Counted from the stretch's first letter, positions 35,717 through 45,820 are shown. The stretch is 64,000 nt of DNA from Planctopirus ephydatiae (GCF_007752345.1 NZ_CP036299.1:868001-932000); one strand, 5' to 3'. The notes: generated by a model not told the origin, from the sequence alone. Translations and numbers: made by a program.

Positions 35717-36310
35717 CTACTTCATGAAGAAATCCGTTGGACCGCGGTGTGTGTAGTAGGGATACTGCACCATGCCAGCCGGGACAGGGCCGGTGGGGTA
35801 GCTGAGGTTTTGCGGCCAAACATGCCGGTAGGTGTGGTGGCTGTGTGGGTAGCCGCAACCTTTGCCGCAGCGTTTGCAGCCATCTGGTGGGCAGGCATTG
35901 CCATACTGGCAATGAGGACAGCCATCCCCACGACCGTGACCTAAGCCTTGACCGTAGGTGGGATGGTTGGTGTAAACCTGGCCTTGATTGCCGGTAAAGT
36001 AACCTTCATTCCCGGCGTAGTAACCACCCTCGAAACCATAATTGTGATTACGAGCCCCGGGCACCAACGTGTAATCGTGGTGCTTGGCGTGTGCTTTCGC
36101 GTGCTGGCCATATCCGGGTGCTGAACCCATCAGTGGAGCCTGAGTCCGTTCCTGATTCAGAATGGCGGCCTGATCAACAGGTGAACCATCGGCCAGAATG
36201 TAAGGAGACTGTCCGCGAACTGTCTGATCTGTAACGGAACAGCCTGAAAACAAAGCTGCAATTCCAAGTGCCAGGATTCCCAGCGTTGATGTCGAGTTCA
36301 TTCTCGCCAT
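35717..36310 (-). CDS. Cys/His/Gly/Tyr-rich lipoprotein
   Basis: About 197 residues from ATG 36310 (GGGGGA next to it); ATG 36301 and 36337 are in frame. Signal peptide ending in the lipobox LFSGC. The mature part has a His-rich stretch (HAKAHAKHHD), repeated Asn/Gly/Tyr motifs (YYAGNEGYFTGNQGQVY) and a cysteine cluster (CPHCQYGNACPPDGCKRCGK). Such a cluster could bind metal or form disulfides; not recognised beyond that. Probably in the outer membrane or periplasm. Followed by a good terminator, so likely a single-gene unit. Confidence 0.75.
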   Translation of the reverse strand: MARMNSTSTLGILALGIAALFSGCSVTDQTVRGQSPYILADGSPVDQAAILNQERTQAPLMGSAPGYGQHAKAHAKHHDYTLVPGARNHNYGFEGGYYAGNEGYFTGNQGQVYTNHPTYGQGLGHGRGDGCPHCQYGNACPPDGCKRCGKGCGYPHSHHTYRHVWPQNLSYPTGPVPAGMVQYPYYTHRGPTDFFMK

Positions 36311-36639
36311 TCCCCCACCGTCAATACGATGCCCCATGCCAGAGAAGACTTCTCCAGGCTCTCAAAAGGGTTATCGACCATTTCGCAGCAAAACACGAAC
36401 AATTGATGTGCCAAGTCTTTTCGGCATGATCCGCGCGGACGGAACGCCTTGCAGGGTCAGCCTAATCCGGATAAATTCACAGACTGTCAAATGGAGGGAT
36501 CCAGGACTCATTATCGACAGAAGTCTATCTCAGATATTGATTTAGCTTTTGATGGATACACCTTGCCCCTGATCGGTACCGGTTGATCCGGTCATTCGAA
36601 GACGGGTTTGATCAGGATGTGATTGTCAGGGAGGGGCTG
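36311..36639. other. Intergenic region, 329 bp, between divergent genes
   Basis: Holds the promoters of the lipoprotein gene (leftward) and the isomerase gene (rightward). No gene or clear motif is seen. Confidence 0.4.
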
Positions 36640-37383
36640 ATGTTCGTTGCAATTTCTTCTCGATGTTTTTCGGATGTTTCGTTCGCAGAAGCCTGCTCGC
36701 AGATCGCAGATCTGCATTACGACAAGCTCGAATTGTGGATGGACGACGCCTCGGAACATTTGAAGTCGTCTTATGTGGCCGAGAATCCCGAGCGATTCGT
36801 CAAGCAGTATCGGGAAGCGACCCGGTTGACACCTGTGGCGATCAGCCTCGAGCAAGATCTTCCGCCCGGCCCATTTGAATCCATTTGTAAACTGGCCAAG
36901 ATTCTGAAGATCACCCAGATCACGATTCCAGCGGGTGCTTTGGGTACACCTTTTAATGAAGAGATTGATCGCCTGCGTAGTCGCCAGGCGATTGCCAGCA
37001 CCTCGGGAATTCGTCTTTCCTTAAAGATGAAGACTTCGACACTGACAGAAGATCCACGAACGGCTTTCGAACTCTGTCAGTCGGTTCAAGGATTGGGGAT
37101 TACTCTCGATCCGAGTGCCGTCATCTGTGGGCCATTCTCGAATCAATCGATTGATCCCGTCTTTCCTTACACTTATCACACGCATTTGAGGGATACCTCT
37201 CCCACACAATTGCAGATTCCCGTTGGTCTGGGGGAAGTCGATTACAACCGGATCATCAGTCAGCTGCAGCGCTGCAACTACACGAGGGCTCTCTCCGTCG
37301 AGATGTATCCGGAACTGATTACCGATACAGATCGGTCGCTGGAACTCAGGAAGATGCGAATGCTGCTGGAAAGCCTGCTCTAA
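36640..37383 (+). CDS. Sugar phosphate isomerase/epimerase-like TIM-barrel protein
   Basis: 247 residues from ATG 36640, which has AGGGAGGGG just upstream. Barrel strands DKLELWMDDASEH, VAISLEQDLP, QITIPAG, GIRLSLKMKTST, YTYHTHLRDTS and RALSVEMYPEL follow the AP-endonuclease-2 layout. Metal-type residues are partly altered compared with family members (K-M where E is usual on one strand, H-T-H kept). It may be a diverged or non-metal member. Substrate unknown. Confidence 0.78.
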   Translation: MFVAISSRCFSDVSFAEACSQIADLHYDKLELWMDDASEHLKSSYVAENPERFVKQYREATRLTPVAISLEQDLPPGPFESICKLAKILKITQITIPAGALGTPFNEEIDRLRSRQAIASTSGIRLSLKMKTSTLTEDPRTAFELCQSVQGLGITLDPSAVICGPFSNQSIDPVFPYTYHTHLRDTSPTQLQIPVGLGEVDYNRIISQLQRCNYTRALSVEMYPELITDTDRSLELRKMRMLLESLL

Positions 37384-37599
37384 CAGATTCTCCACGAAGG
37401 CCGTGTTCATCGCACATCCGCAGCCAGACTCAGCTTCGATCCGTTGAGCAGCCGTTTTTCGGTACGCTTTCCCGTAGCATTCGCACATCGTAACGGACAG
37501 ACTGGAATTAGCGTCTTTGTGCGGCGAACAGTGATGACTTCATGAGAAATCATGCTGTCAGCTGGCGTGCTCCGGGTTCTGCTGGTCAGGTGCTGAGTG

Positions 37600-40590
37600 A
37601 TGCGTGCTGTCTTGGATATTGGGTTGATCTCCGCGAAGTATTTCTTCTGCTTTCTACTGGTTCTTTTCTGTGAGGGAGGAGTTGCCAGTCGGAATCTGTG
37701 CGCAGCCGATGAACCATCCCCGCCTGTCACATGGCGTGAGGCCTACGAGCATCTTCAGAAAGGTCGCTACGAAGAAGCCGAAGAAGCGTATGAGTTCCTG
37801 AAAAAGCAGTCGGCCACAAAGGATGATCTCCCCGGCGAATTCGCCAATAGCCCACATCCTCTCACGGGGCCACTGTATGCCGAGATAGCGCTCGCGCGTA
37901 TTGATCTCGAAACCGGACATCGAGCCCGGGCCTACGAGCGGCTGGAAGCACTCAAGAAATTGCATTCCGAACAGCCGCGGATTCTCGGGTTGCTCGCGTG
38001 GTATGCCTTTTTGAATGGCAAACTGGATGTGGCGGAAACAAGCGCACAAGAAGCCATTCGGATGGAAGCGGATGAACTCTGGGCACGTCGAACGCTGGCA
38101 GAAGTTTATCAGGCCACTGGTCGATTGAAGCAGGCGGACGAAGGCTGGCGGTATTTCGTCAGGTACTACAATCGAGTTCAACCAGAAAAAGCGGAAGAGC
38201 TGTTGCTTGCTGCCGAAGGTTCGTTGGCATATGCCCGCTGGCATACCGGGAAACAGATTTTTGACTTCGTGCTGAATACGCTGTGCGTGGATGCTCTCAA
38301 AGCAGATCCACTCTTCTGGCAGGCTCATGAATTGAGTGGTCGGCTCTTGCTGGAGAAGTACAACAAGCCGCAGGCTCAACAGGAGTTCCAGGCAGCACTC
38401 GCGATTAACCCGCGGGCTGTGACCGTGTTGCTGGGCAGAGCTCAAGCGGCAGCACAGGATTACGACTGGGATGAATCGAATCGACTGGCCAGAGAGGTGC
38501 TGAAAAATGCGCCTGGCGAACCCTTAGCACATACGCTTCTGGCAAGATCCCTGCTGTTCTCGAATCAGCCGGAAGCGGCACTCGAACAGCTGCAACTGGC
38601 AAAAGCGATCTGTCCGACCGATCCCATTACGACCGGCCTGATTGTCGCGGCCCAGATTCAACGCGACGGTATTCGGTCATTGCCCCGCCTGAAGGTACTT
38701 CTCGAATCTATTGATCACGTGGCTGATCTTCCAGCCGCGGCAGATGCTCCCGAGGCCTACGAATCCACGTTGATTGCCGCAGCGAAGATCAACAGCGCCT
38801 GTGGTGAAGTTTTATCGACAACGGGCGAAGCTCTCGAAATGCATCGCAAGTTTGAACTGGCCGAAAAGTTTTATCGGGCGGCACTCGCTGTCATGCCTCA
38901 ACTGACTGCTGCCAGGAATAACCTTGGGATGCTAACGCTGCAGATGGCGCGGGTGGATGAAGCCCGCACAATGCTCGATCAGGCATTCAAGAGCGATCCG
39001 TACCATATGCGTGTGAGCAATATGCGTAAGGTCATTCGTCAATTGGATGGATACGCGACACTTTCGACTGATCACTTTGTGATTCGCTATGACAACGCGC
39101 AGGATGAGTTGCTCGCCCGTTACATGGCGAAATTTCTGGAAAACGAAGTCTATCCGCAGCTGGTTCAACAATTTGGTTACGAACCATCCACACGAACCAC
39201 CATCGAGATTTACAGCAAAGGGAATGGTCAGACGGCTCATGAATGGTTCAGTGCCCGGATGGTCGGTTTGCCCTGGGTGCAGACGATTGGTGCCTCCACG
39301 GGGATGATGATTGCCCTGGCTTCACCGAACGGGCTGAATGAACCCTATAACTGGTCACGGGTCATTCGGCATGAATATGTGCATGTGCTGACATTGCAGC
39401 AGACACAGTTCAATATCCCCCACTGGTATACCGAAGCCTTGGCGGTGAGGAACGAAGGTTATCCTCGTCCAGCCGAGTGGAATGACATGCTTCGCAAGCG
39501 AGTTCCCCGACGGGATCTGCGAAACCTTTCCAATCTGAACCTGGGGTTCATCAGTGCCAAAAATGGCGATGACTGGAATTTTGCGTATTGCCAGAGCGAT
39601 CTCTATGCGAACTATCTCGTGGAGCGGTTTGGTGAGCCTGCACTGGAAAAACTGTTGTTGGCCTATCGAGCCGGCAAAACAACGGAAGTGGCTCTGAAAG
39701 AACTTTTTCAGACAGACATCAAAGACTTCGAAGCGGGATACCTGGATTACCTCGACAAGATCGTGGCACAGCTTCCGGGGCAGGCTCAGGCAAATACAGA
39801 ATATTCAAAAAATGATGTAGAGGCGGCTTTAGAAAAAGAACCTCGCAATGCCGAGTGGCTGGGCCGGGCCGCGATGTTGAAGGTCAAAGACCGTCGCCGG
39901 GATGAAGCCCGCAAGCTGGCTCGCGAAGCCTTGGAAATCGATCCTCACTGTGCGACAGCCGCGATTGCTCTGGCAGAACTGGATCTTCGCGGTGAAGCAC
40001 CTGAGAAGGCCATTCAGAAGCTGACTTCGGCTATCGACAGCACCCAGCCAGATCATCAGCTCCTGCAGCGACTTCTCCCATTGTTGATTCAAACCAAGCG
40101 CTGGGATGACGCCCTCAAGTATGCGTCTCTGGCTGAGACGACATTTCCGAGTGACATTTCATCAACGATAGCACTCGCTGAGATTCTGCCACATCGTATG
40201 GATCTGCCCAGGTATAAAGCGGTTCTCGAAAAGCTGTCGCTGTATGAGAATGAAGAATCTGAGTATCGGCTCCAGCGAGCAGAAATTGCCTGGAAAGAGA
40301 ATGATTTGCCGAACATGGCCCGGTATGCCGCCATGGTACTGGAAATCGATGTGACAGAACCGAAAGCTCATTGGCTGCTGGCCGAAGGGTTATCTGGCGT
40401 CAAGCCGGAGGAAGCTCTCGAAGAGTTTTCGATTGCCTGCAAACTCGATGATGAACTGGCCGAAGCGTGGGCCGGCTGGGCTGTGCTGCTGCATGCGCTC
40501 GGCCAGTTACAAGAAGCCCGCCAGAAAGCCGAAACCGCCTTGGCACTCGACGCCAAGAATGCACGGGCACTCAAAGTGCTCAACAAATAG
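37600..40590 (+). CDS. Large TPR protein with an internal HExxH metallopeptidase domain
   Basis: About 996 residues, ATG 37600 (GTG 37597 also possible). N-terminal signal-like segment (YFFCFLLVLFCEGGVA). TPR repeats fill ~45-480. The middle has HEYVH (~591-595), then Y-T-E-A-L-A about 17 residues later, the layout of a gluzincin 'peptidase MA-like' zinc protease. TPR repeats resume to the end (ALEIDPHCATAAIALAEL, EAWAGWAVLLHALGQLQEA). Probably periplasmic or envelope-located; substrate unknown. It stands alone on its strand. Confidence 0.85.
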   Translation: MRAVLDIGLISAKYFFCFLLVLFCEGGVASRNLCAADEPSPPVTWREAYEHLQKGRYEEAEEAYEFLKKQSATKDDLPGEFANSPHPLTGPLYAEIALARIDLETGHRARAYERLEALKKLHSEQPRILGLLAWYAFLNGKLDVAETSAQEAIRMEADELWARRTLAEVYQATGRLKQADEGWRYFVRYYNRVQPEKAEELLLAAEGSLAYARWHTGKQIFDFVLNTLCVDALKADPLFWQAHELSGRLLLEKYNKPQAQQEFQAALAINPRAVTVLLGRAQAAAQDYDWDESNRLAREVLKNAPGEPLAHTLLARSLLFSNQPEAALEQLQLAKAICPTDPITTGLIVAAQIQRDGIRSLPRLKVLLESIDHVADLPAAADAPEAYESTLIAAAKINSACGEVLSTTGEALEMHRKFELAEKFYRAALAVMPQLTAARNNLGMLTLQMARVDEARTMLDQAFKSDPYHMRVSNMRKVIRQLDGYATLSTDHFVIRYDNAQDELLARYMAKFLENEVYPQLVQQFGYEPSTRTTIEIYSKGNGQTAHEWFSARMVGLPWVQTIGASTGMMIALASPNGLNEPYNWSRVIRHEYVHVLTLQQTQFNIPHWYTEALAVRNEGYPRPAEWNDMLRKRVPRRDLRNLSNLNLGFISAKNGDDWNFAYCQSDLYANYLVERFGEPALEKLLLAYRAGKTTEVALKELFQTDIKDFEAGYLDYLDKIVAQLPGQAQANTEYSKNDVEAALEKEPRNAEWLGRAAMLKVKDRRRDEARKLAREALEIDPHCATAAIALAELDLRGEAPEKAIQKLTSAIDSTQPDHQLLQRLLPLLIQTKRWDDALKYASLAETTFPSDISSTIALAEILPHRMDLPRYKAVLEKLSLYENEESEYRLQRAEIAWKENDLPNMARYAAMVLEIDVTEPKAHWLLAEGLSGVKPEEALEEFSIACKLDDELAEAWAGWAVLLHALGQLQEARQKAETALALDAKNARALKVLNK

Positions 40591-40636
40591 CGTGCCGCTG
40601 AGTGATCCCACGCAGACGCGGGCGAGGTTTTTTGCT

Positions 40637-40662
40637 CCTTCTCCCGTTCCGACGGGAGAAGG
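40637..40662. repeat. REP-like palindrome (11-bp stem, 4-nt loop)
   Basis: ccttctcccgt / acgggagaagg around tccg, followed by ctgggatgagggg. Same design as 764-789. It lies 47 bases after the stop of the TPR-peptidase gene. Confidence 0.75.
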
Positions 40663-40763
40663 CTGGGATGAGGGGAAGTCGAACGAATTGGGTGTACAAT
40701 CAACGAGGTACTTTAACCCCGTGTAGTCATCGATAACTTCTGACGCCGAAAGCATCTCGGAAA

Positions 40764-40793
40764 GAGCCACTGCTGGCAATCCAGCAATGGCTC
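40764..40793. terminator. Hairpin between convergent genes
   Basis: gagccactgctgg / ccagcaatggctc with a 4-nt loop and one mismatch. There is no T-run, so intrinsic termination is uncertain. It lies between the convergent TPR-peptidase and TPM genes. Confidence 0.5.
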
Positions 40794-40844
40794 TCGGAGG
40801 AGTGTCTGGTTGGCTAACTCCTGATCGGCAGCATGGGTTGGCAA

Positions 40845-41846
40845 TTAAAAATCGCCACCGCCACCAAAGTCACCGCCGCCGAAATCTCCGCCACTGAAGC
40901 CGCTGGAATCACCAAAGTCGCCACCCGAGCCCCAATCGTTGCGATTCGGATCATCCAGGCCGCTGGTGGCATCATTACCAAACGCACTGCCGTGGCTATG
41001 GTTGTTGAAGAATGTGTCATACAGATAGTGGCCAGCCATGGCACCGAACAGGCCTGTGAGCAGTGAACCGCCAAAGCCCATGCCGCCGCCTCCACCCATC
41101 CCGGCACCAGCGCCGGCTCCGCCACCGAAGAGAGCCCGCAGCAGTGACATGCCAATCATGATGATCAGCACTACGGCTCCGATGCCAAGCACCAATCCCC
41201 AGCCGCCGAGATCACCCTCACCGGCTGGCTTTGCTGGTAAAGTATTGGCGGGGGCAGCAGCAGGGGCTTTACCTTGCACTGGTGCTGCTGCTGGAGAACG
41301 AAGTGTGCTGAACTCTTTCTCGATGAGAGCGACGGTGGCGAGCAGGCCATCGTCATAATCTTTCGCTCGAAAGCCATTGAGCAAAGTTTCGGCCACAGCA
41401 TTCCGCTGGTTGGTCGTAAACCCTGCATTCCTTAAACGACGATCAGCAGCCACTTCGAGATGAGCCGGATCCTTCACCACGAGGATGAACAGACCTTTCG
41501 CACGAGCCAGTTGGCCACGATCTTTGGTGAAATCGACAAACACCCCCTGCTTGGGCTGACCGCTAGCGAGTTGACCTTTCCACGGTTCGGGGAGTGTTGC
41601 GACCGTTTGTAACTGAACTTCGTGCCCCGTCTTCGCTTCGAGAGCCTTGAGCCGACTGAGGGCGATCTCTTTCGCAGCAGGTGAAAAGAAACTGGCTTCA
41701 TCCTGTATCGATGTCTCGGCCTGGGCAGAGTTTGAAAAGCCGGTGAGGGAAATTAGCCCCAGGAGCAAGGGGGTGAAAAACAGTGAGCGATGGATTCTGT
41801 GCATGGCTCTCGAATTCACTTCCTGAGTTTTAGAGATTGTGGGCAT
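40845..41846 (-). CDS. TPM-domain protein with Gly-rich tail (YgcG-like)
   Basis: 333 residues. ATG 41846 has GGGGAG eight bases upstream; ATG 41804 gives a tidier signal peptide (FFTPLLLGLISLTGFSNSAQA). TPM domain at ~45-190 (FFSPAAKEIALSRLKALEAK, GVFVDFTKDRGQLARAKGLF, VEVAADRRLRNAGFT-like segment). Then a membrane helix at ~218-240 (VLGIGAVVLIIMIGMSLL) and a Gly/Ser/Asp/Phe-rich C-terminus ending in GGGDF repeats. Such proteins are envelope-located and have been linked to photosystem repair phosphatases in plants; role in bacteria is unclear. Confidence 0.87.
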   Translation of the reverse strand: MPTISKTQEVNSRAMHRIHRSLFFTPLLLGLISLTGFSNSAQAETSIQDEASFFSPAAKEIALSRLKALEAKTGHEVQLQTVATLPEPWKGQLASGQPKQGVFVDFTKDRGQLARAKGLFILVVKDPAHLEVAADRRLRNAGFTTNQRNAVAETLLNGFRAKDYDDGLLATVALIEKEFSTLRSPAAAPVQGKAPAAAPANTLPAKPAGEGDLGGWGLVLGIGAVVLIIMIGMSLLRALFGGGAGAGAGMGGGGGMGFGGSLLTGLFGAMAGHYLYDTFFNNHSHGSAFGNDATSGLDDPNRNDWGSGGDFGDSSGFSGGDFGGGDFGGGGDF

Positions 41847-42153
41847 AAGACGGACTCCCCTGCGGTGAATGCTGCCACGTTGTGTCGTTCAATGGACTGA
41901 TTGACGAACAATTCAGTCCCGATCATCACAAATGCGGTGAGTAGAACCATTGGAATTCGCTGTGTGCGTCAGTTGTCAGTAACGGAGAATTGAGCGTGGA
42001 AGATCAAAAAGCTGGCACAAAGCGTTTCGATAGTCTATAAAATGTGATCATTTGTGCGGTATTATTGATCTGGGAATGTTATGTTTTTGTGGTGGATGGT
42101 CGAAATCACGAGGGTCCAAGGTCTTGGCGACGATCAGGAGAGAGTGATTCGGG
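41847..42153. other. Intergenic region, 307 bp, between divergent genes
   Basis: Separates the TPM gene and dprA. A 7-bp inverted repeat ggactga / tcagtcc lies at 41894-41919. The stretch at 42030-42085 is AT-rich (aaaatgtgatcatttgtgcg, then ggtattattgatctgg) and may hold the dprA promoter. Nothing else recognised. Confidence 0.4.
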
Positions 42154-43260
42154 ATGACAGATGCTGCACTTGTCGACGCCTTGCAACTGATGCTGATTCC
42201 CAAAATCGGCCCGGCCACATACGATCGGCTTATTCAACATCTGGGGAGTCCGACGGCTGTGCTGGAGGCCAGTGCGGCTGTTCTGGAACAGGCGGGATTG
42301 TCGTCCAATCTGGCAAGCAGAGTCTCTTTAGGACGTGATCGGGCCGAAGCACGACAGACACTTCAGCAATGTGAGGTGCTGAACATTCGAGCCACATGTC
42401 TCGATCGGGATGATTATCCGACCCGCCTTCAGGAAATTGATCGACCACCCCCGGTTCTGTTCATTCAAGGAACTGTGACTGCTGCTGACCAGTTGTCTGT
42501 CGCGATTGTCGGATCCCGCAGCCCGAGTGTGTATGGCGAGCAGATGGCGAAGAACTTTGCTGGCGGATTGGCTCGCGCAGGGGTCACTATCGTCAGCGGG
42601 CTGGCGCGTGGAGTGGATGGTTTGGCCCATCGGGCGGCATTAGAAGCCGGTGGTCGAACTCTCGCTGTTCTGGGAGGGGGGATCAATCAACTTTATCCGC
42701 GAGAACACATCGAACTGGCCCGGCAAGTTGTCGAGCAGGGGGCCTTGATCAGCGAATATGCTCCCGATGTCCCGGCGATTGCACCGCAGTTTCCTCAAAG
42801 AAATCGCATTATCAGTGGTCTCTCACTGGCGACGCTGGTGATTGAAGCCTCTGAAAAGAGTGGCTCACTCCATACCGCCCGGCACGCCATGGAGCAGCAC
42901 CGCGATGTATTGGCAGTACCTGGACGAGTCGATTCGGATGCTTCAAAAGGTTGCCTCAAGCTGATTCGAGATGGTGCCATCCTCGTGCGGCATGTCGAAG
43001 ATGTGCTGGAAGCCTTGGGGCATCTTTCGGCTCCGGTGCAAAAACCCGGCGGGCAAGTGGTGCAGCAGCCTCGGGAACTTTTGCTGAATGATCAGGAGCA
43101 GAAACTGCTGCAACTGGTCGGGATTGAAGCCACGCCTGTCGATACTGTGCTGACACAGTGCGGTCTGGAGTATTCGCGCGCTTTGTCGACATTGACCGTG
43201 CTGGAGATCAAAAAGCTGGTGCGACGCTTGCCCGGGAATTTTGTCGTGCGGATCAGTTGA
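42154..43260 (+). CDS. dprA: DNA processing protein DprA
   Basis: 368 residues. Loads RecA on incoming single-stranded DNA during transformation. N-terminal helical region with helix-hairpin-helix character (LMLIPKIGPATYDRLIQ), Rossmann-type core with VAIVGSRSPSVYG, IVSGLARGVDGLAHRAAL, LAVLGGGINQLYPREH, PQFPQRNRIISGLS and VIEASEKSGSLHTARHA, and a C-terminal winged-helix-like domain (LLQLVGIEATPVDTVL). Complete. Ends tail-to-tail, 16 bp from the MMPL gene. Confidence 0.96.
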   Translation: MTDAALVDALQLMLIPKIGPATYDRLIQHLGSPTAVLEASAAVLEQAGLSSNLASRVSLGRDRAEARQTLQQCEVLNIRATCLDRDDYPTRLQEIDRPPPVLFIQGTVTAADQLSVAIVGSRSPSVYGEQMAKNFAGGLARAGVTIVSGLARGVDGLAHRAALEAGGRTLAVLGGGINQLYPREHIELARQVVEQGALISEYAPDVPAIAPQFPQRNRIISGLSLATLVIEASEKSGSLHTARHAMEQHRDVLAVPGRVDSDASKGCLKLIRDGAILVRHVEDVLEALGHLSAPVQKPGGQVVQQPRELLLNDQEQKLLQLVGIEATPVDTVLTQCGLEYSRALSTLTVLEIKKLVRRLPGNFVVRIS

Positions 43261-43276
43261 GCCAAGCCTGGCATCG

Positions 43277-45820
43277 TCAAACTGAAGGAGTTTGCTCGAC
43301 GGGACTCTGTTCAGCGCGGGCGGTTTCTTCAGTGCGAGCATTATTTGCAGAGTCCGGCGTCAGGCCCAGCCAGGGACGATCGACCAGTTGCAGGAGTGGA
43401 GGCAAGAGGAGCAGATTCACCAGCAATCCACCAGCGATGGCCGTGCTGACCAGAACTCCAAAGGTGATCAATGGGACAAAGTGACTGGTTGTCAGCACTA
43501 AAAACCCGAGAATTAAAGCGACATTCGAGTAGATGAGCGGCTTGCGGACTTCGGTCTGCACTTCCCCTAAGGCCCCCTGAAAATTGAGGCCTGATCGTCT
43601 GGCCCGCAAGTAGGCCGACATGTAGAAAATGCTGTCGTGAATGGTGAGCCCCATCGTATCGCTGGAAATCATGGCAGTACCAATATTGACGCGTAGACCG
43701 AGCCAGCCCATGGTTCCCAGGAGGAGCATGATGGGGAGAACATTGGGAACGAGGGAGACAAAGCCCATGACAATTGAGCGATAGGCAATCGACATGATGG
43801 CAATCAGGCCGAGTGCTCCCACCATGAGATCTGTGCGTTGATCCTGCAGCAGGCTGTCGATCAGATAATTCAGGAGAACGAAAAGTCCGGTCACTTTGGC
43901 ATCAGGGAACTGTTCTTTGGCGAGTGTCTCGACTCGATCAATCAGAGCCTGTTTTTCTCGGGCTGATTGTCTCTCCAGCCCGCGGAGCATGATGCGCATC
44001 CGGCCTTGTTCGGCATTGTAGAGACTTGGAACAAATTCAGGCTGGAGGGAGTTCAGCCAGCGTGATTGAGCCTGTGCATCAGGGATTAAGAACGGGAGCA
44101 AAGGGACAAGATCAAGCCCATCGGTCATCGCGACGACTTTGGTAAGCCCTCGACCTTCGGCTGTGCCAATCAAGCCCCGCAGATTTTCGGCCAGCTGCCG
44201 GACTTTATCGAGATGTTCGTCGGTCAGTCGATGAGGAGCCGGAAAGTTAACTTCCCAAAGGCCAGCTCCCCCCAGGCGGGTTTCGAGAAAATCGAGTGAT
44301 TTCACTACCGGGCTGGATGAGCGGAAGTTCTTGGTGAAATCAGTTTCCACCTGTAGTTGCATCAGGCCCGACGTGCCATAGATCACAGCCGCCAGAGTAA
44401 CGATCCCCATCCAGAAGCGGTGCACCAGCACGAACTGGGTGAGTGCAGTCAGCCACTGACTGACCTGCTGATCGCCGCGTGGCTTTTGAGCACCGGCTCG
44501 ATCCGGGCCGAGTAACATCCCGCCGGGAAGGACAAGAGTCATGGCAACCAGTACCAGCAGTGAACCAAGGACCATCGTGATACCAAACGACTGCACGGGA
44601 TGCAGATGACTCGAAAGCTGAGCCGCAAAGCCGGCTGCAGTGGTGAGGCAGACGAAAATGATATCGATGCCAATGACCTGCAGCATGCGGCGGAAGGCGG
44701 TTTCGCGATCCAGCGACTGTCGCAATTCGTGAAAATAGAGCGACATATAAACGACGGTAGAGACACCAATGATCGTCAATAGAGAACCCAGGACAGAACT
44801 GACCATGGTGAGTTCGAGATGGGAGGCCCACAGGCCGGCTTTCGTCCACAGAATCGTCATCTGCACAATGACAAACGGGAGAATGACTGAACGAAGATCG
44901 CGCAGAAAGAAGAGCACCACGCCGATCAAGAGAGCCGAAGCGGCCCAGCCCATGAACTCGCCATCTTCCTGGGCATAGCGGAACATATCGTGAACGAGAA
45001 TCGGCTCGCCAATCACGAACGTCGGAAAGGACTGCTTCTCGGCCAATGCCCGTAGTTTGGCAATCGTCTGACCACGCGAGATGGGTTGACCATTGGAATC
45101 AACGGCCCGTTCACTTTCTTGCAAGCGGACAGCAATGCAGGTTGTCTGATTGTCACTTCCGAGAAGGACACCCCGCGAAAAATCGAGCAACTCCTCTCGG
45201 CGTGAACGAAAAGCGGGGTGGCGGGTCATGCGCAGGTAAGTCGCCAGACACTGCACGCTGGTGGGGATCACACCAGGCACGGCACTCACTTCGTCGGCCA
45301 GTTGTGAAAGACGGTTCTCACCAGCTTCTTCAAAGAGTTCGGGATCGTGATAGGCAATGAAAACAAACTCGTCACCACCAAACCACTCTTTGCTTTCGAG
45401 GTAATCCCTGAGATGAGGATTGCCCGGCGCGTACATCGATTCGATCGATTCGTCAAACTTCAACTGGCTGGCAGGCCAGATGGAAATGGCCGTCAGCACG
45501 CAGGCCAGTAACAGCCACCAGATACGGTACTTGATCAATCCGTCGATGACCCGGTCGCGCCAGGGATTGGGCAGAATCACCGGTCCAGGATTCGAATGAT
45601 GATTGGCTGGCGAAGAGCCCAGCGGTGAAGCCTGACTTGAAAGAGGTGTCTCAGCAGACCCCTGATGGGTCGTCTGTGATGGATCTGGTGATTGTCCGGA
45701 TGAATCGCTGTCGGACACCGAAATCGACTCCCTCGTGGCAAAGCTGTCAGAACCTCCGTGAAGCTGACACTCGACAACGGACATCATGACTTGACGTGTG
45801 GAAATTGTCGCCTGAAACAA
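43277..45820 (-). CDS. MMPL/RND-superfamily transporter
   Basis: 847 residues. A Ser/Pro-rich cytosolic N-terminus (~1-85), first membrane helix at ~92-115, a periplasmic loop (EFVFIAYHDPELFEEAGENR), a five-helix bundle with a sterol-sensing-like section (LGSLLTIIGVSTVVYMSLYFHELR), a second periplasmic loop, and a second bundle ending near residue 825 (FGVLVSTAIAGGLLVNLLLLPPLL). The two-fold layout and 12 helices fit MMPL or HpnN-like lipid exporters that move lipids or hydrophobic compounds to the outer membrane. Substrate unknown. Confidence 0.87.
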   Translation of the reverse strand: MFQATISTRQVMMSVVECQLHGGSDSFATRESISVSDSDSSGQSPDPSQTTHQGSAETPLSSQASPLGSSPANHHSNPGPVILPNPWRDRVIDGLIKYRIWWLLLACVLTAISIWPASQLKFDESIESMYAPGNPHLRDYLESKEWFGGDEFVFIAYHDPELFEEAGENRLSQLADEVSAVPGVIPTSVQCLATYLRMTRHPAFRSRREELLDFSRGVLLGSDNQTTCIAVRLQESERAVDSNGQPISRGQTIAKLRALAEKQSFPTFVIGEPILVHDMFRYAQEDGEFMGWAASALLIGVVLFFLRDLRSVILPFVIVQMTILWTKAGLWASHLELTMVSSVLGSLLTIIGVSTVVYMSLYFHELRQSLDRETAFRRMLQVIGIDIIFVCLTTAAGFAAQLSSHLHPVQSFGITMVLGSLLVLVAMTLVLPGGMLLGPDRAGAQKPRGDQQVSQWLTALTQFVLVHRFWMGIVTLAAVIYGTSGLMQLQVETDFTKNFRSSSPVVKSLDFLETRLGGAGLWEVNFPAPHRLTDEHLDKVRQLAENLRGLIGTAEGRGLTKVVAMTDGLDLVPLLPFLIPDAQAQSRWLNSLQPEFVPSLYNAEQGRMRIMLRGLERQSAREKQALIDRVETLAKEQFPDAKVTGLFVLLNYLIDSLLQDQRTDLMVGALGLIAIMSIAYRSIVMGFVSLVPNVLPIMLLLGTMGWLGLRVNIGTAMISSDTMGLTIHDSIFYMSAYLRARRSGLNFQGALGEVQTEVRKPLIYSNVALILGFLVLTTSHFVPLITFGVLVSTAIAGGLLVNLLLLPPLLQLVDRPWLGLTPDSANNARTEETARAEQSPVEQTPSV

